Source: Caulobacter segnis
GTDB lineage: Bacteria; Pseudomonadota; Alphaproteobacteria; Caulobacterales; Caulobacteraceae
Reading direction: 5' to 3'
Assembly: GCF_023935105.1 (NCBI RefSeq)
Contig: NZ_CP096040.1
Location: 4,383,001-4,447,000, forward strand
Length of the DNA stretch: 64,000 nt
This document shows, in pieces, positions 7,657 to 16,034 of this stretch. Made by a program: the position numbers and the translations under genes. The notes below the pieces were generated by a model. That model did not search any database. It worked only from the letters and a program-made list of their open reading frames with translations, and was not told the DNA's origin. How positions within the stretch are numbered: the stretch's first letter is position 1; every line of letters starts with the position of its first letter.

Positions 7657-8607
7657 TCAGGGTGCGACAGACCTCCAGGGGAGTTGCCTCGCGAGCACGA
7701 GGTTTGCGGCTTCGATGAGCTTTCGCATGACGGCGACGATGGCGACCTTGGGAGGTTTTCCGGCGTCGCGCAGGCGCTGGGCGAAGGCTTTGAAGCCAGG
7801 GTCGAAGCGCTTGGCGGCGATGGCGGCCAGGTAGAGCATGTGGCGCGGGCGAGCCCGTCCGCCGCCGATGAAGGCCTGGCCCTTCCATTGTCCCGACTGT
7901 CGATCGAAGGGCGCTACGCCGAGCAAGGCGGCGGCCTGCCCGCGCCGGAGGTTTCCCAGTTCGGGCATGCGGATCAGCAGGCTGGCGGCCACGATCGGTC
8001 CCACGCCGGGCAGCGACATCAAGAGGCGGTGACGCGTCAGAAGGTCTGGACAGGCCTTGATCTGCTCCAGGATCTGATCGGCCAGCCTGGCCTTCAGGTC
8101 CGACAGGCTCTGGATCTGCTCGTCCAGGGTCTGGATCAGGTCGGGCAGGTCGACGTGCTCCATGAAGGTCTTCATGGCCGCCGCCTGATCCGTGATCTGT
8201 TCGTAGGCCGTCAGGCGCTGGGCCAGTTCAACCAGGCGCGGGTCCTGGGCGGCGCGGACCGTGTCGACCTGGGCCGTCGCCGCCGCGATCAAAGCCGCAT
8301 CCAGCGCATCGGTCTTGGCCTTCCAGCGCTTGAGCCGGGCGAACAGCCGAACCTCCAGCGGCTGATGGACCACGACCTCAAGGCCCACCGCTTCAAGCCG
8401 GGTCCGGATCTGGCGCTCGTAGCCCGCCGTCGCCTCCAGCCCCGCCCGAACGACGCCTTGCTCGGTCAACCAGCCGATCAGCGCCTCATGGCCCGTCTCG
8501 TCGTTGCCGAACCGGCGCGTCTCGCCCTGACCATGGACGGCGACGTCCAGCCAGCGCTTGCCTACGTCGATCCCGGCGATTTTCGTGTTACGCTCCACCC
8601 GTTCCAT
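7657..8607 (-). CDS. IS110-family transposase (DEDD / serine recombinase)
   Basis: A 316-residue IS110 transposase. The N-terminal RuvC-like DEDD domain has D14 in KIAGIDVGKRWLDVAV, E58 in GLEATAGYE and D100/D103 in KTDALDAALIA. The C-terminal Transposase_20 domain has the LMSLPGVGPIVAASLL helix-hairpin-helix, and FDRQSGQWKG, whose serine matches the catalytic serine expected for this family. Length and motifs look complete, so the enzyme may be active. It stops 13 bp inside the element end and is preceded by the candidate guide RNA. Confidence 0.93.
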   Translation of the reverse strand: MERVERNTKIAGIDVGKRWLDVAVHGQGETRRFGNDETGHEALIGWLTEQGVVRAGLEATAGYERQIRTRLEAVGLEVVVHQPLEVRLFARLKRWKAKTDALDAALIAAATAQVDTVRAAQDPRLVELAQRLTAYEQITDQAAAMKTFMEHVDLPDLIQTLDEQIQSLSDLKARLADQILEQIKACPDLLTRHRLLMSLPGVGPIVAASLLIRMPELGNLRRGQAAALLGVAPFDRQSGQWKGQAFIGGGRARPRHMLYLAAIAAKRFDPGFKAFAQRLRDAGKPPKVAIVAVMRKLIEAANLVLARQLPWRSVAP

Positions 8608-8608
8608 C

Positions 8609-8760
8609 GACCCATCCTTGTGGCTTCGGACCCATCCGTCCCTGCAACCATCCGGGTCATGAAACGTCGGCGGCGGCCCTGCTCAGTCCCAGCACTCAAA
8701 CGCTCGGGGGCAAACGGCCCCTCCGCCGACAGCTCGCTTGGCGTTCCTCCGCCAAGCGAG
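8609..8760 (-). ncRNA. Candidate bridge RNA of the IS110 element
   Basis: Read on the minus strand from 8760: a 5' hairpin (CTCGCTTGGCG, loop GAGGAA, CGCCAAGCGAG; 8733-8760). Next comes an internal loop closed by GTCGGCGG (8723-8730) and CCGCCGAC (8666-8673). It holds GCCCCC (8706-8711), identical to the left target half, and GACTGAG (8682-8688), complementary to the right target half. A second loop closed by GACCC (8654-8658) and GGGTC (8609-8613), with a short inner hairpin, holds ATGGTTGC (8644-8651), identical to one element end, and ACAAGG (8616-8621), complementary to the other. This is the arrangement of target and donor loops in IS621-type bridge RNAs. Transcript ends are not determined. 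Confidence 0.7.
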
Positions 8761-8803
8761 CGTCCCGGAAGACCCCGTCACAATGCCACCAAATCAACAG
8801 ACA

Positions 8804-8880
8804 AGGGGGCTGATGCGGCCTAAGCCCAGCTCGCCCCCTCTGGCTCTCTGGGCCATCTCCCCCGCATCGCGGGGGAGGAT
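8804..8880. repeat. Right part of the intergenic repeat split by the IS110 element
   Basis: Contains GGGGCTGATGCGG, then GCTCGCCCCCTCTGGC, and the palindrome CTCCCCCGCATCGCGGGGGA (8857-8876) that mirrors the one at 7605. Together with 7602-7644 it restores one repeat. It also lies right after the stop of the SLC13 gene and could act as its terminator. Confidence 0.7.
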
Positions 8881-10662
8881 CTATTTCGCGAACGGCCAGA
8901 TCCAGGCGATCAGCCAGGGCGCGATCAGCAAGATCATTGCGGTGAGTGGCGCGCCCAGGCGGGCGTAGTCGCCGAAGCGGTAGCCGCCCGGCCCCAGCAC
9001 CAGGGTGTTGCACTGGTGGCCGACGGGGGTGAGGAAATCGCAGCCGGCCCCGACCGCCACGGCCATCAGGAACGGATCGGGCGACAACCCCAGCCGCTGG
9101 GCCAGACCCATGCCGATCGGGGCGGCGATCAGCACCGTGGCGGCGTTGTTCAGGAACGGGGTGGCGGCCATGGCCACGGCCATCATCGCCGTCAGGGTGG
9201 CGATCGGCGGCAGGCCGTGGAACGCACCCGACAGCCAGCCGGCGATCAAATCCGCCCCGCCGGTCTTCTGGATCGTGTCGCTGACCGGGATCAGGGCGGC
9301 GACCAGCACCAGCACCGGGGCCTCCAGCGCCGCATAGGCCTCGCGCATGCGCAGGGCGCCGGTGGCGACCACCAGCACCGCCGCGCCGAAGAAGCCCGCC
9401 GCCACCGGGACCAGGCCCGTCGCCACCAGGACCATGGCCGCGACCAGGATGGCGGTCGGCAGCACCGCGTGGCGCACCCCGCCCAGCCGCACCTCGCGCT
9501 CGGCCAGGGGCAGCAGCCCCAGGGCCTGCAGCGCGCCCGGCAGCGACTGCTCGGCGCCCTGCAGCACGATGATGTCGCCGGCCTTCAGACGAATGGTCGC
9601 CAGGCGCCCGGCCATCCGATGGCCGCTGCGGCTGACGCCCAGCAGGTTGACGCCATGGGTGTCGCTGAGCGTGACGCCGCGGGCCGACTTGCCGATCAAG
9701 TCGCTCTCGCCGCCGATCACCGCCTCGACGACGCGAACCTCCTCGGTCGGCTCGCTCATGGCCACGGGGCGATCGGCGTCGCGCAGCCGCAGCTTGGTCT
9801 TGACGATCAGCTGGTTCAGCTCCTGCTGCTCGCCCTCCAGCAGCAGGACGTCGCCAGGCTGGATCTTCAGATTGGCGTGCGGCGCCTCGATCCGCCGGCG
9901 GCGGCGCAGGATGGCCACGACCGAGACCGCGCCCTCGGCGGCCTTCTTCAGCGCCCCCACGCGGCCTTCCTCGAAGCTCCAGTCCTCGGGGACCTCGACC
10001 TCGGTGACATAGGCCTGGGCCGCCAGGGCGGCGTCGACGTCGATCGCCGCCTTGCGCTCGCGCGGCAGCAGGCGATAGCCGACCGTGAGATAGGCGATGG
10101 CGATCACCGTCAGGATCCCGCCGACCGGGAAGAAGTCGAACATCTTGAACGGCTGGCCCAGGGTCTCCTGGCGCACCTCCGAGACGATGATGTTGGGCGA
10201 GGTGCCGACCAGCACCGCCAAGCCGCCGACCAGCGAGCCGAAGCTCATCGGCATCAGCAGGCGTCCGGGTGGCACGCCGGTGCGGCGGGCGATCTGCAGG
10301 GCGCTGGGCATCATCAGGGCCAGGGCCCCGACGTTCTTGGTGGCCATCGACAGCAACGCCGTCGTCCCGGCCAGCACGGGCACCTGGGTGCGCTCGTCCT
10401 TCAGCTTGGGCAGCAGAGGGGCCATCAGCATGTCGACCACGCCCGAGCGGGCGACGGCGGCCGACAGCACCAGGGCGCTGGCGATGATGATGACGATGTC
10501 GTTGGCGAAGCCGTCGAAGGCCTCCTTCACCGGGATCAGCCCCAGGGCCATCCCGGCCGCCAGGGCGCCCAGCGCGATCAGGTCATAGCGCCACCGCCCC
10601 CAGACGAAGGCGGCGACGGTGGTCGCGATCAGGCCGAAGGCGAGGCCTTGGTGCAGTGTCAC
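8881..10662 (-). CDS. SLC13/DASS-family permease with central TrkA-C domains
   Basis: A 593-residue inner-membrane transporter. Membrane helices at about residues 1-210 and 405-593 flank a cytoplasmic insert with two RCK/TrkA-C-like modules (VSVVAILRRRRRIEAPHANL and VNLLGVSRSGHRMAGRLATI regions). The SLC13 landmarks are present: LVGTSPNIIVSEV in the first half and NNAATVLIAAPIG and PVGHQCNTLVLGPGGY in the second. Members with this layout carry sulfate or other divalent anions, coupled to sodium or protons; the substrate here is not determined. It starts at ATG 10662. Confidence 0.88.
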   Translation of the reverse strand: MTLHQGLAFGLIATTVAAFVWGRWRYDLIALGALAAGMALGLIPVKEAFDGFANDIVIIIASALVLSAAVARSGVVDMLMAPLLPKLKDERTQVPVLAGTTALLSMATKNVGALALMMPSALQIARRTGVPPGRLLMPMSFGSLVGGLAVLVGTSPNIIVSEVRQETLGQPFKMFDFFPVGGILTVIAIAYLTVGYRLLPRERKAAIDVDAALAAQAYVTEVEVPEDWSFEEGRVGALKKAAEGAVSVVAILRRRRRIEAPHANLKIQPGDVLLLEGEQQELNQLIVKTKLRLRDADRPVAMSEPTEEVRVVEAVIGGESDLIGKSARGVTLSDTHGVNLLGVSRSGHRMAGRLATIRLKAGDIIVLQGAEQSLPGALQALGLLPLAEREVRLGGVRHAVLPTAILVAAMVLVATGLVPVAAGFFGAAVLVVATGALRMREAYAALEAPVLVLVAALIPVSDTIQKTGGADLIAGWLSGAFHGLPPIATLTAMMAVAMAATPFLNNAATVLIAAPIGMGLAQRLGLSPDPFLMAVAVGAGCDFLTPVGHQCNTLVLGPGGYRFGDYARLGAPLTAMILLIAPWLIAWIWPFAK

Positions 10663-10730
10663 GTGTGGTTGTTCCCCGAAGCTGTGCTGGGGAAACGGGG
10701 AAGCAGGGCGGATGGTTCAGCGCCCGACCA

Positions 10731-10849
10731 AATCCTCCCCCCAGCGGGGGAGGTGTCGGCTCGAAGAGACGACGGAGGGGGAAGAAGCAGGCTCGGCAGG
10801 ACTTCCCCCTCCGGTCCTCCGGACCACCTCCCCCGCTAGGGGGAGGATT
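10731..10849. repeat. Intact 119-bp palindromic intergenic repeat
   Basis: Ends in inverted copies of AATCCTCCCCC...GGGGGAGG (10731-10753 and 10827-10849), each itself a hairpin. Inside, an inner pair (GGAGGGGGAAG near 10774, CTTCCCCCTCC near 10803) also pairs. The whole can fold into a long stem. It lies between pgsA and the SLC13 gene and is of the same class as the repeat hit by the IS110 element. Confidence 0.8.
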
Positions 10850-10853
10850 GCTG

Positions 10854-11471
10854 TCAGGCCAGCGCCTTGCGCGCGGCTTCCCAGTATTGCGCGCCGGTGA
10901 TCAGGGTCACGATCGTCGCCACCCACAGCAGGCCGTGGGCCACGAGCGTGAAGCCGCCGATCACCCCCGTGTCCGGCGACAGGTTGAAGGCGCCCCACGA
11001 GGCCAGGATCAGCTCGGCGCCGATGGCGACCAGCTGCAGGGTCGTCTTCCACTTGGCCAGCAGGGTCACCGGCAGCTTGACGCCCTTGCCGGCCCCGACC
11101 TCGCGCAGGGCGCTGACGGTGAATTCGCGGAACAGGATCAGGCCGGCCGGCAGCACGACCATGGCGTTGGGGCCCAGGGCCATCAGGCCCAGCAGCGCGC
11201 CGCAGACCAGGATCTTGTCGCCGATCGGGTCCAGAATCGCGCCCCAGATGCTGACCGCGTCCAGCTTGCGCGCCAGCCAGCCGTCGAAGAAGTCGGTCAC
11301 CGAGGCGACGACGAAGGCGTAGAACGCCCACCGCTCCAGACGCAGCTGGCTTTCGGCCGTCAGCTGGTCGCTGACCCACGGCACGGCGCCGGCGGCGGCG
11401 GCCAGGGCGACGAACATGAACAGCGCCATCACCAGGCGCGAGGCGGTCAGGATGTTGGGCAGGTTCTTCAT
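10854..11471 (-). CDS. pgsA: CDP-diacylglycerol-glycerol-3-phosphate 3-phosphatidyltransferase
   Basis: Makes phosphatidylglycerol phosphate in the inner membrane, the committed step to phosphatidylglycerol and cardiolipin. The 205-residue protein starts MKNLPNILTASRLVMALFMF and has the complete CDP-alcohol phosphatidyltransferase motif: D60, D63, G64, A67, R68, G77, D81 and D85. Several membrane helices follow. The start at 11471 is chosen over an upstream ATG (11489) because the family begins with a short N-terminus before the first helix. It is divergent from the histidine-kinase operon. Confidence 0.94.
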   Translation of the reverse strand: MKNLPNILTASRLVMALFMFVALAAAAGAVPWVSDQLTAESQLRLERWAFYAFVVASVTDFFDGWLARKLDAVSIWGAILDPIGDKILVCGALLGLMALGPNAMVVLPAGLILFREFTVSALREVGAGKGVKLPVTLLAKWKTTLQLVAIGAELILASWGAFNLSPDTGVIGGFTLVAHGLLWVATIVTLITGAQYWEAARKALA

Positions 11472-11599
11472 GGCCGTCTCATAACGCACAAAGCCCCGCC
11501 AGGGATACGGCCCAGCTGTTTGGCGAGCGTTTGGAACGAGACCACCGTTTTTGGGACGCGGGACGCGACTCCGTTCGTTATACAGGCTGGAAGAGCGAC

Positions 11600-13333
11600 A
11601 TGGCGCTCTGGTCGCAGCGGGCGCGCCTGCGCATGGATGGGTCCGGAGGTGAGAGCCTCGAGGGAGAAGACTACGGCGCGCGACGCCGCGTCGGCTCCGT
11701 GCGCGGTCGCCTCGTCCTCCTGAGCGTCAGCCTGCTGGTCCCGGCCCTGCTGTCGATGGGCCTGCTGCTGGCCACCGCCGATCGCGAGTCGCGCGGGCAG
11801 CTCTACCAGCAGCTGGTCACCACCGCCCGGGCTCTGTCGGGCGCCGTCGACCGCCAGGCCGCCGTGGGCATCTCGGTCGCCGAGACCCTGGCCACCGACC
11901 AGGCCCTGCTCAACGGCGACTGGGCCGACTTCCACGCCCGCGCCCAGCGCGTGGCCCAGAAGCGGCCGGGCTGGATCGTAGTCTCCGACCTCGACGGCCA
12001 GCAGATCCTCAACACGCTGAAGCCCTATGGCGAGCCGCTGCCGCGATCGCCGCGCGCCAACGAACTGACCAACGCCCTGCTGGCCGGCCGCAGCAAGATC
12101 TCGGACCTGCGCCAGGGCAAGGTCTCCGGCAAGCCGGTGATCACCGTGGCCACGCCGATCATGGTCAAGGGCGAGACCTACATCCTGTCCTACGTGGTGG
12201 AGGCGCAGTCGTTCACCTCGGTGTTTCGCCAGCAGCGGGTGCCCGACAACTGGGTGGCCACCTTGCTGGACAACAACCGCCGGGTCATCGCCCGCTCGCG
12301 GCTGAACGAGAAGTTCACCGGCGCCCTGGCCTCCAAGGACATGGAGGACAACCTGCGCCACTCTACCGAGGGGGTGAACAAGAGCCAGTCCCTGGAAGGC
12401 GTTCCCACCATGGTCGCCTATACGCGCTCGCCCCAGACCGGCTGGACCCTGGTGGTGGCCATCCCGCGCCGGGACCTGACCAGCACGGTCAACCGCTCGG
12501 TGGCCCTGGGCGGCGGCATCTTCCTGGTGCTGCTGGGCCTGGGGATCGCCGTGTCGCTGGTCTATTCGCGCCGCATCAACGACGACATGCGCCAGCTGGT
12601 GCTGGACGCCCAGGCCATCGGTCGCCGCGAAAGCCTGCCGCCGGCCAATCCCGCCAGCCTGGAAGAGATCGCCGCCGTCCACGCCGCCCTGCGCTCGGCC
12701 TCGCGCGAGCTGAAGGCCCGCGAGGAGCGCCAGGGGGTGATGATCAACGAGCTGAACCACCGCGTGAAGAACACCCTGGCCACCGTCCAGGCCCTGGCGC
12801 GCCAGACCTTCGCCAAGGTGCCCAATCTGGAGGATGGGGGCGCGCCGCTGGAGGTGTTCACCGACCGGCTGATCGCCCTGTCGGCCGCCCACGACCTCCT
12901 GACCCGCAGCGGCTGGCGCGAGGCCGACATGGGCGCGCTGGTCGCCGCCAGCGTCGGCGCCCATGTCGAGCGGGTCGACCGCGCGGGACCCGAGATCGCC
13001 CTGGCCCCGCACACGGCGGTGGGCCTGTCGATGGTGTTCCATGAACTGGCCACCAACAGCGCCAAGTACGGCGCTCTGTCGGCCCCCGGCGGTCGGGTCG
13101 AGATCACCTGGCGGCTGGACCCGGTGACCGACGTCCTGGCCTTCACCTGGCGCGATGTCGGCGGTCCGCCGGTGAAGCCGCCCGCCCAGCCCGGCTTCGG
13201 CACCCGCCTGATCGAGGGCTCGATCCGCCGCGAGCAGAAGGGCCAGGCCCGGTTCGACTTCCGCCCCGACGGCCTGGTCTTCGAGGCCAGCCTGCCGCTG
13301 CCCGAGCAGGCGCGGTGGAGCAACGCCTTCTGA
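11600..13333 (+). CDS. Membrane HWE-family sensor histidine kinase
   Basis: About 577 residues. A first membrane helix (LVLLSVSLLVPALLSMGLLL) is followed by a periplasmic dCache-like sensor region (roughly residues 75-310, with WIVVSDLDGQQILNTLKPYG and AYTRSPQTGWTLVVAIPRRD). A second membrane helix (GGGIFLVLLGLGIAVSLVYS) and a C-terminal kinase follow. The phosphoacceptor is H387 in INELNHRVKNTLATVQALAR, and the ATPase N-box reads VFHELATNSAKYGALS, both typical of the HWE/HisKA_2 class. The ATG at 11600 has a GGAAGAG site upstream; an earlier in-frame ATG at 11531 is less likely. It heads a three-gene run; no partner regulator is adjacent. Confidence 0.88.
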   Translation: MALWSQRARLRMDGSGGESLEGEDYGARRRVGSVRGRLVLLSVSLLVPALLSMGLLLATADRESRGQLYQQLVTTARALSGAVDRQAAVGISVAETLATDQALLNGDWADFHARAQRVAQKRPGWIVVSDLDGQQILNTLKPYGEPLPRSPRANELTNALLAGRSKISDLRQGKVSGKPVITVATPIMVKGETYILSYVVEAQSFTSVFRQQRVPDNWVATLLDNNRRVIARSRLNEKFTGALASKDMEDNLRHSTEGVNKSQSLEGVPTMVAYTRSPQTGWTLVVAIPRRDLTSTVNRSVALGGGIFLVLLGLGIAVSLVYSRRINDDMRQLVLDAQAIGRRESLPPANPASLEEIAAVHAALRSASRELKAREERQGVMINELNHRVKNTLATVQALARQTFAKVPNLEDGGAPLEVFTDRLIALSAAHDLLTRSGWREADMGALVAASVGAHVERVDRAGPEIALAPHTAVGLSMVFHELATNSAKYGALSAPGGRVEITWRLDPVTDVLAFTWRDVGGPPVKPPAQPGFGTRLIEGSIRREQKGQARFDFRPDGLVFEASLPLPEQARWSNAF

Positions 13334-13346
13334 TGGCCCCCATCTG

Positions 13347-14267
13347 ATGGCCCTGACGGCGAACGGCGAGAGCGCCCTGGTCTCGGCCTTCGTCCGCGAC
13401 GAGCGCCTGCCGCCCGACTTCGCCGATCTAACCGCGCGCCTGCACCGGCCGCTGGCCCGGCGCATCGCCGCCTGGGCCGAGGCGCGCGAGGCCGCACCGC
13501 TGGTGGTGGGGATCTGCGGCCCCCAGGGCTGTGGCAAGTCGACCCTGACCGGCCTGCTGGCCTTGCTGCTGGAGGCCCGCGACCTGAAGGTCGCGACCCT
13601 GTCGATCGACGACCTGTACCTGCCCCGGACCGAACGCGAGCGGCTGGCCCGCGCGGTTCATCCGCTGCTGCGCACGCGCGGCGTTCCCGGCACGCACGAT
13701 CCGGCCCTGGGTGTGGCGACGCTGGACGCCCTGGCCCGCGCCGGTCCCACCGCCCTGCCCCGCTTCGACAAGGCCGCCGACGATCGCGCCCCCGCCGCCG
13801 ATTGGCCGATCTTCGAGGGCCCGGCCGACATCGTGCTGCTGGAGGGCTGGTGCGTGGGCGCCCGCCCGCAGCCGCCCGAGGCCCTGGCGGCGGCGGTCAA
13901 TTCGCTAGAACGCGACGAAGACCCCGACGGGACCTGGCGCGGCTTCGCCAACGCCGCCCTGGCCGGCCCCTATCGCGCGCTGTTCGGCCGGCTGGACCGT
14001 CTGGCGCTGCTCACCGCGCCGGACTTCGCCGTCGTCCGCGCCTGGCGCGGCGAGCAGGAGGACAGGCTGCGCCAACGCCTCGCCGACCTGGGCCGGCCGC
14101 CGGACCAGACGATGGACGGCCCCGCCCTGGACCGCTTCGTCGCCCACTACGAGCGCCTGACCCGCTGGATCGCCCAGGACCTGCCCGGCGCCGCCGACGT
14201 GGTCATCCGGCTGGACGCCGCGCGACGGCCTCTCGAAACCCTGGCCTTGGCGAACGCCGGTCGCTAA
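13347..14267 (+). CDS. P-loop kinase, D-glycerate 3-kinase-like
   Basis: A 306-residue P-loop protein of the phosphoribulokinase/uridine-kinase-like group. Visible motifs are Walker A GPQGCGKSTL (about residue 58), TLSIDDLYLPRTERERLAR and LLEGWCVGARPQ. The SIDD and EGW motifs resemble plant-type D-glycerate 3-kinases and the YggC-like ATPases. It would phosphorylate a small hydroxy acid or sugar; glycerate is the best guess by family. It begins 13 bp after the kinase gene and ends 9 bp before the next gene, so the three are probably one transcript. Confidence 0.75.
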   Translation: MALTANGESALVSAFVRDERLPPDFADLTARLHRPLARRIAAWAEAREAAPLVVGICGPQGCGKSTLTGLLALLLEARDLKVATLSIDDLYLPRTERERLARAVHPLLRTRGVPGTHDPALGVATLDALARAGPTALPRFDKAADDRAPAADWPIFEGPADIVLLEGWCVGARPQPPEALAAAVNSLERDEDPDGTWRGFANAALAGPYRALFGRLDRLALLTAPDFAVVRAWRGEQEDRLRQRLADLGRPPDQTMDGPALDRFVAHYERLTRWIAQDLPGAADVVIRLDAARRPLETLALANAGR

Positions 14268-14276
14268 AGGGCGGGC

Positions 14277-14717
14277 ATGACCGCCTTCACCGACGCCGAT
14301 ATCGCCAGCCTCGCCGAGCGCCTGCTGAAGCGGACCCTGCCCAAGGACCAGTGGACCCACGCCGCGCACCTGACGGCCACCCTGCGGCTTGTCCGGGTCC
14401 GCGACGCGGGACTGGAGCGCGACCTGCCGGGCATCATCCGCGCCTACAACGTCGCGGTCGGCGGCGTGAACGACGACCAGAACGGCTATCACGAGACCAT
14501 CACCCAGGCCTATCTGGCCGGCATCCGCGCCTTCGCCTCCGCCCTGCCGCCGGGGACCACCGACGCCGAAGCGGCCGCCCGCCTGCTGGCCACGCCGATG
14601 GGCGACAAGGCCTGGCCCCTGACCCACTGGTCGCGCGAGCGCCTGTTCTCGGTCGAGGCCCGGCGCGGCTGGGTCGAACCGGACCTGGCGCCGCTGGCGC
14701 ATCCACCGGAGTTTTAG
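14277..14717 (+). CDS. Conserved-looking protein of unknown function, 146 residues
   Basis: Starts MTAFTDADIASLAERLLKRT. Distinctive motifs are KDQWTHAAHLTATLRLVRV and GVNDDQNGYHETITQAYLAG; the histidines could bind metal but this is only a suggestion. No signal peptide or membrane helix. It is the last gene of the run starting with the HWE kinase. I do not recognise a named family. Confidence 0.65.
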   Translation: MTAFTDADIASLAERLLKRTLPKDQWTHAAHLTATLRLVRVRDAGLERDLPGIIRAYNVAVGGVNDDQNGYHETITQAYLAGIRAFASALPPGTTDAEAAARLLATPMGDKAWPLTHWSRERLFSVEARRGWVEPDLAPLAHPPEF

Positions 14718-14820
14718 GGACTGGGATCGGTGGAGGGCGGACAGTTGCGGTCTGGCTGAAAACAGACGTCGGCGTTCGTCCACGCCCCCCCTTGGGGAGA
14801 ACGCGGACTACGGCCAGCGA

Positions 14821-15608
14821 TCAGACGGTCGGCACCGTCCCGCCATCAATGACGAACTCGGCGCCGTGGATCGCTGCGGCGCGATCCGAGGCGAGGAAGG
14901 CGATGAGCTCGGCAACCTCGCACGGCTCTGCGCCACGCCCGATCGGTATGCCGCCGATCCAGGCCATGACGGCTTGCCGCGCCTCCTCGAACGTGCCGCC
15001 GTTGGCGGCCTGCATGGTCTTCACCAGGTCGACGGCGCCTTCGGTCATGATCCAGCCCGGACAGACGATGTTGATCCGGACGCCCTTTGGCCCCAGTTCC
15101 TTGGAAATGGATTTGCTGTAGGTGCGCAGCGCCGCCTTGGCGGCGGCGTAAGCGGTGGTCGACTCGGGCAGGGGCAGCACCGACTGGGTCGAGGTGACGT
15201 GCACCACCGCGCCGGCGCCGCGCTCGATCATCTGAGGGATCAGGAGGCGGTCGAGGCGAACCGTCGCCAGAAGGTTCAGGTTCAGCTCCGAAAGCCAGAT
15301 GTCGTCTGTCAGCGCGGCGAAGCCGCCGGGCGGCATGGCCGATCCCCCAAGGTTATGCGCCAGGATGTCAATTCCCCCGAAGCGCTCGAGCGCCGCCTTG
15401 GCCAGCGCTTCGCCACCTTCCGCCGTGGTCAGGTCCGCCTCGACGAACTCGACTCCCTCGATGGGCTCCGCCGCCGCGCGGGCGGCGGTAATCACCCGGG
15501 CGCCGCCGGCCAGGAAGCGTTCAACCGTGGCGCGACCCAGCCCTTGGTGCCGCCGCTAACGAGCACGCGCTTGCCGGCGAACTCGGTCGGATCAACCTTG
15601 CTGGTCAT
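14821..15608 (-). pseudogene. Short-chain dehydrogenase/reductase with a frameshift in its cofactor motif
   Basis: The start MTSKVDPTEFAGKRVLVSGG at 15608 overlaps the stop of the SnoaL gene (ATGA). The frame breaks at about 15541, inside the glycine-rich motif: one added G gives GGTKGLGRATVERFLAGGAR, the normal NAD(P) motif. After the break the protein is complete: NLGG, VVHVTSTQS with catalytic Ser, the YAAAKAAL motif with Tyr and Lys, and an FVIDGGTVPTV C-terminus. A restored protein would be 262 residues. The break lies in a short C/G run, so a sequencing deletion is as likely as true inactivation. Confidence 0.8.
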
Positions 15609-15934
15609 GCCGTGATCTCCACGGCTTTGATCGCGCCGTCTTCGAGCGTGAAACGGTAGGTGAAGCGGATCGGGCTTCCGGGAAACTCGCCGTGGGCGGG
15701 GCCTTCGACAACGATCTGGCCGTCCTCTTGGCGCAGGGTGTCGGGCGTGAAGATCGCCTTCACGGGCTCCACGGCTTCTTCGAAAAGGCGCCGGATCTCA
15801 GCGTGGCCGCTGAAGACCTTGCCGTTGTCGCGAAGGACGGCGTCCGCCGCGAACGGCTGGACCATGGCGTCGACATCGAGCCGGGCGTTGGCCGCCACAT
15901 AGGCCGCGATCGGAGGCGGGAGTTCGAGTGTCAT
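15605..15934 (-). CDS. SnoaL-like (NTF2-fold) protein
   Basis: A 109-residue protein starting MTLELPPPIAAYVAANARLD, with DAMVQPFAADAVLRDNGKVF and IRRLFEEAV and a C-terminal FTYRFTLEDGAIKAVEI strand. This is the layout of small NTF2-fold proteins in the SnoaL group, which act as isomerases, hydrolases or ligand binders; the activity here is unknown. It is first in a two-gene operon with the SDR and is divergent from the LysR gene, its probable regulator. Confidence 0.82.
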   Translation of the reverse strand: MTLELPPPIAAYVAANARLDVDAMVQPFAADAVLRDNGKVFSGHAEIRRLFEEAVEPVKAIFTPDTLRQEDGQIVVEGPAHGEFPGSPIRFTYRFTLEDGAIKAVEITA

Positions 15935-15988
15935 AAGACCGTCCTGCTTGCTGGGTTCGCCAGGAAGTTAGGCGTGGACAGGCTTGGC

Positions 15989-16034
15989 GATAATCGGGAC
16001 AACACGGGATGATCTGTCACGAATATCAGGACAA
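15989..16034. promoter_or_regulatory. Direct repeats in the SnoaL-SDR / LysR divergent region
   Basis: GATAATCGGGACAA (15989-16002) and GAATATCAGGACAA (16021-16034) match at 11 of 14 positions and are 32 bp apart, about three helical turns, so they face the same side of DNA. They lie in the 99-bp region between the divergent genes, next to the LysR ATG. They are candidate LysR-regulator half sites. Confidence 0.4.

Larger units (their letters stand above)
7645..8803 (-). mobile_element. IS110-family insertion sequence, about 1.16 kb
   Basis: The element is bounded by the two halves of an intergenic palindromic repeat. Read in the transposase direction, the upstream junction is GCCCC-CT-TGTCTG and the downstream junction is GGTTG-CT-CAGTCG, so a CT core dinucleotide is present on both sides, as in the IS621/IS110 group. 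There are no terminal inverted repeats and no longer target duplication, also usual for the family. The element contains one transposase gene (7657-8607) and about 195 bp of upstream noncoding DNA that looks like a bridge RNA gene. Confidence 0.8.

Noticed and set aside
11531..11599. General-stress (sigma-T type) promoter before the HWE kinase
   Set aside because: A GGAAC word is present, but no CGTT lies at the needed distance of about 16-17 bp.
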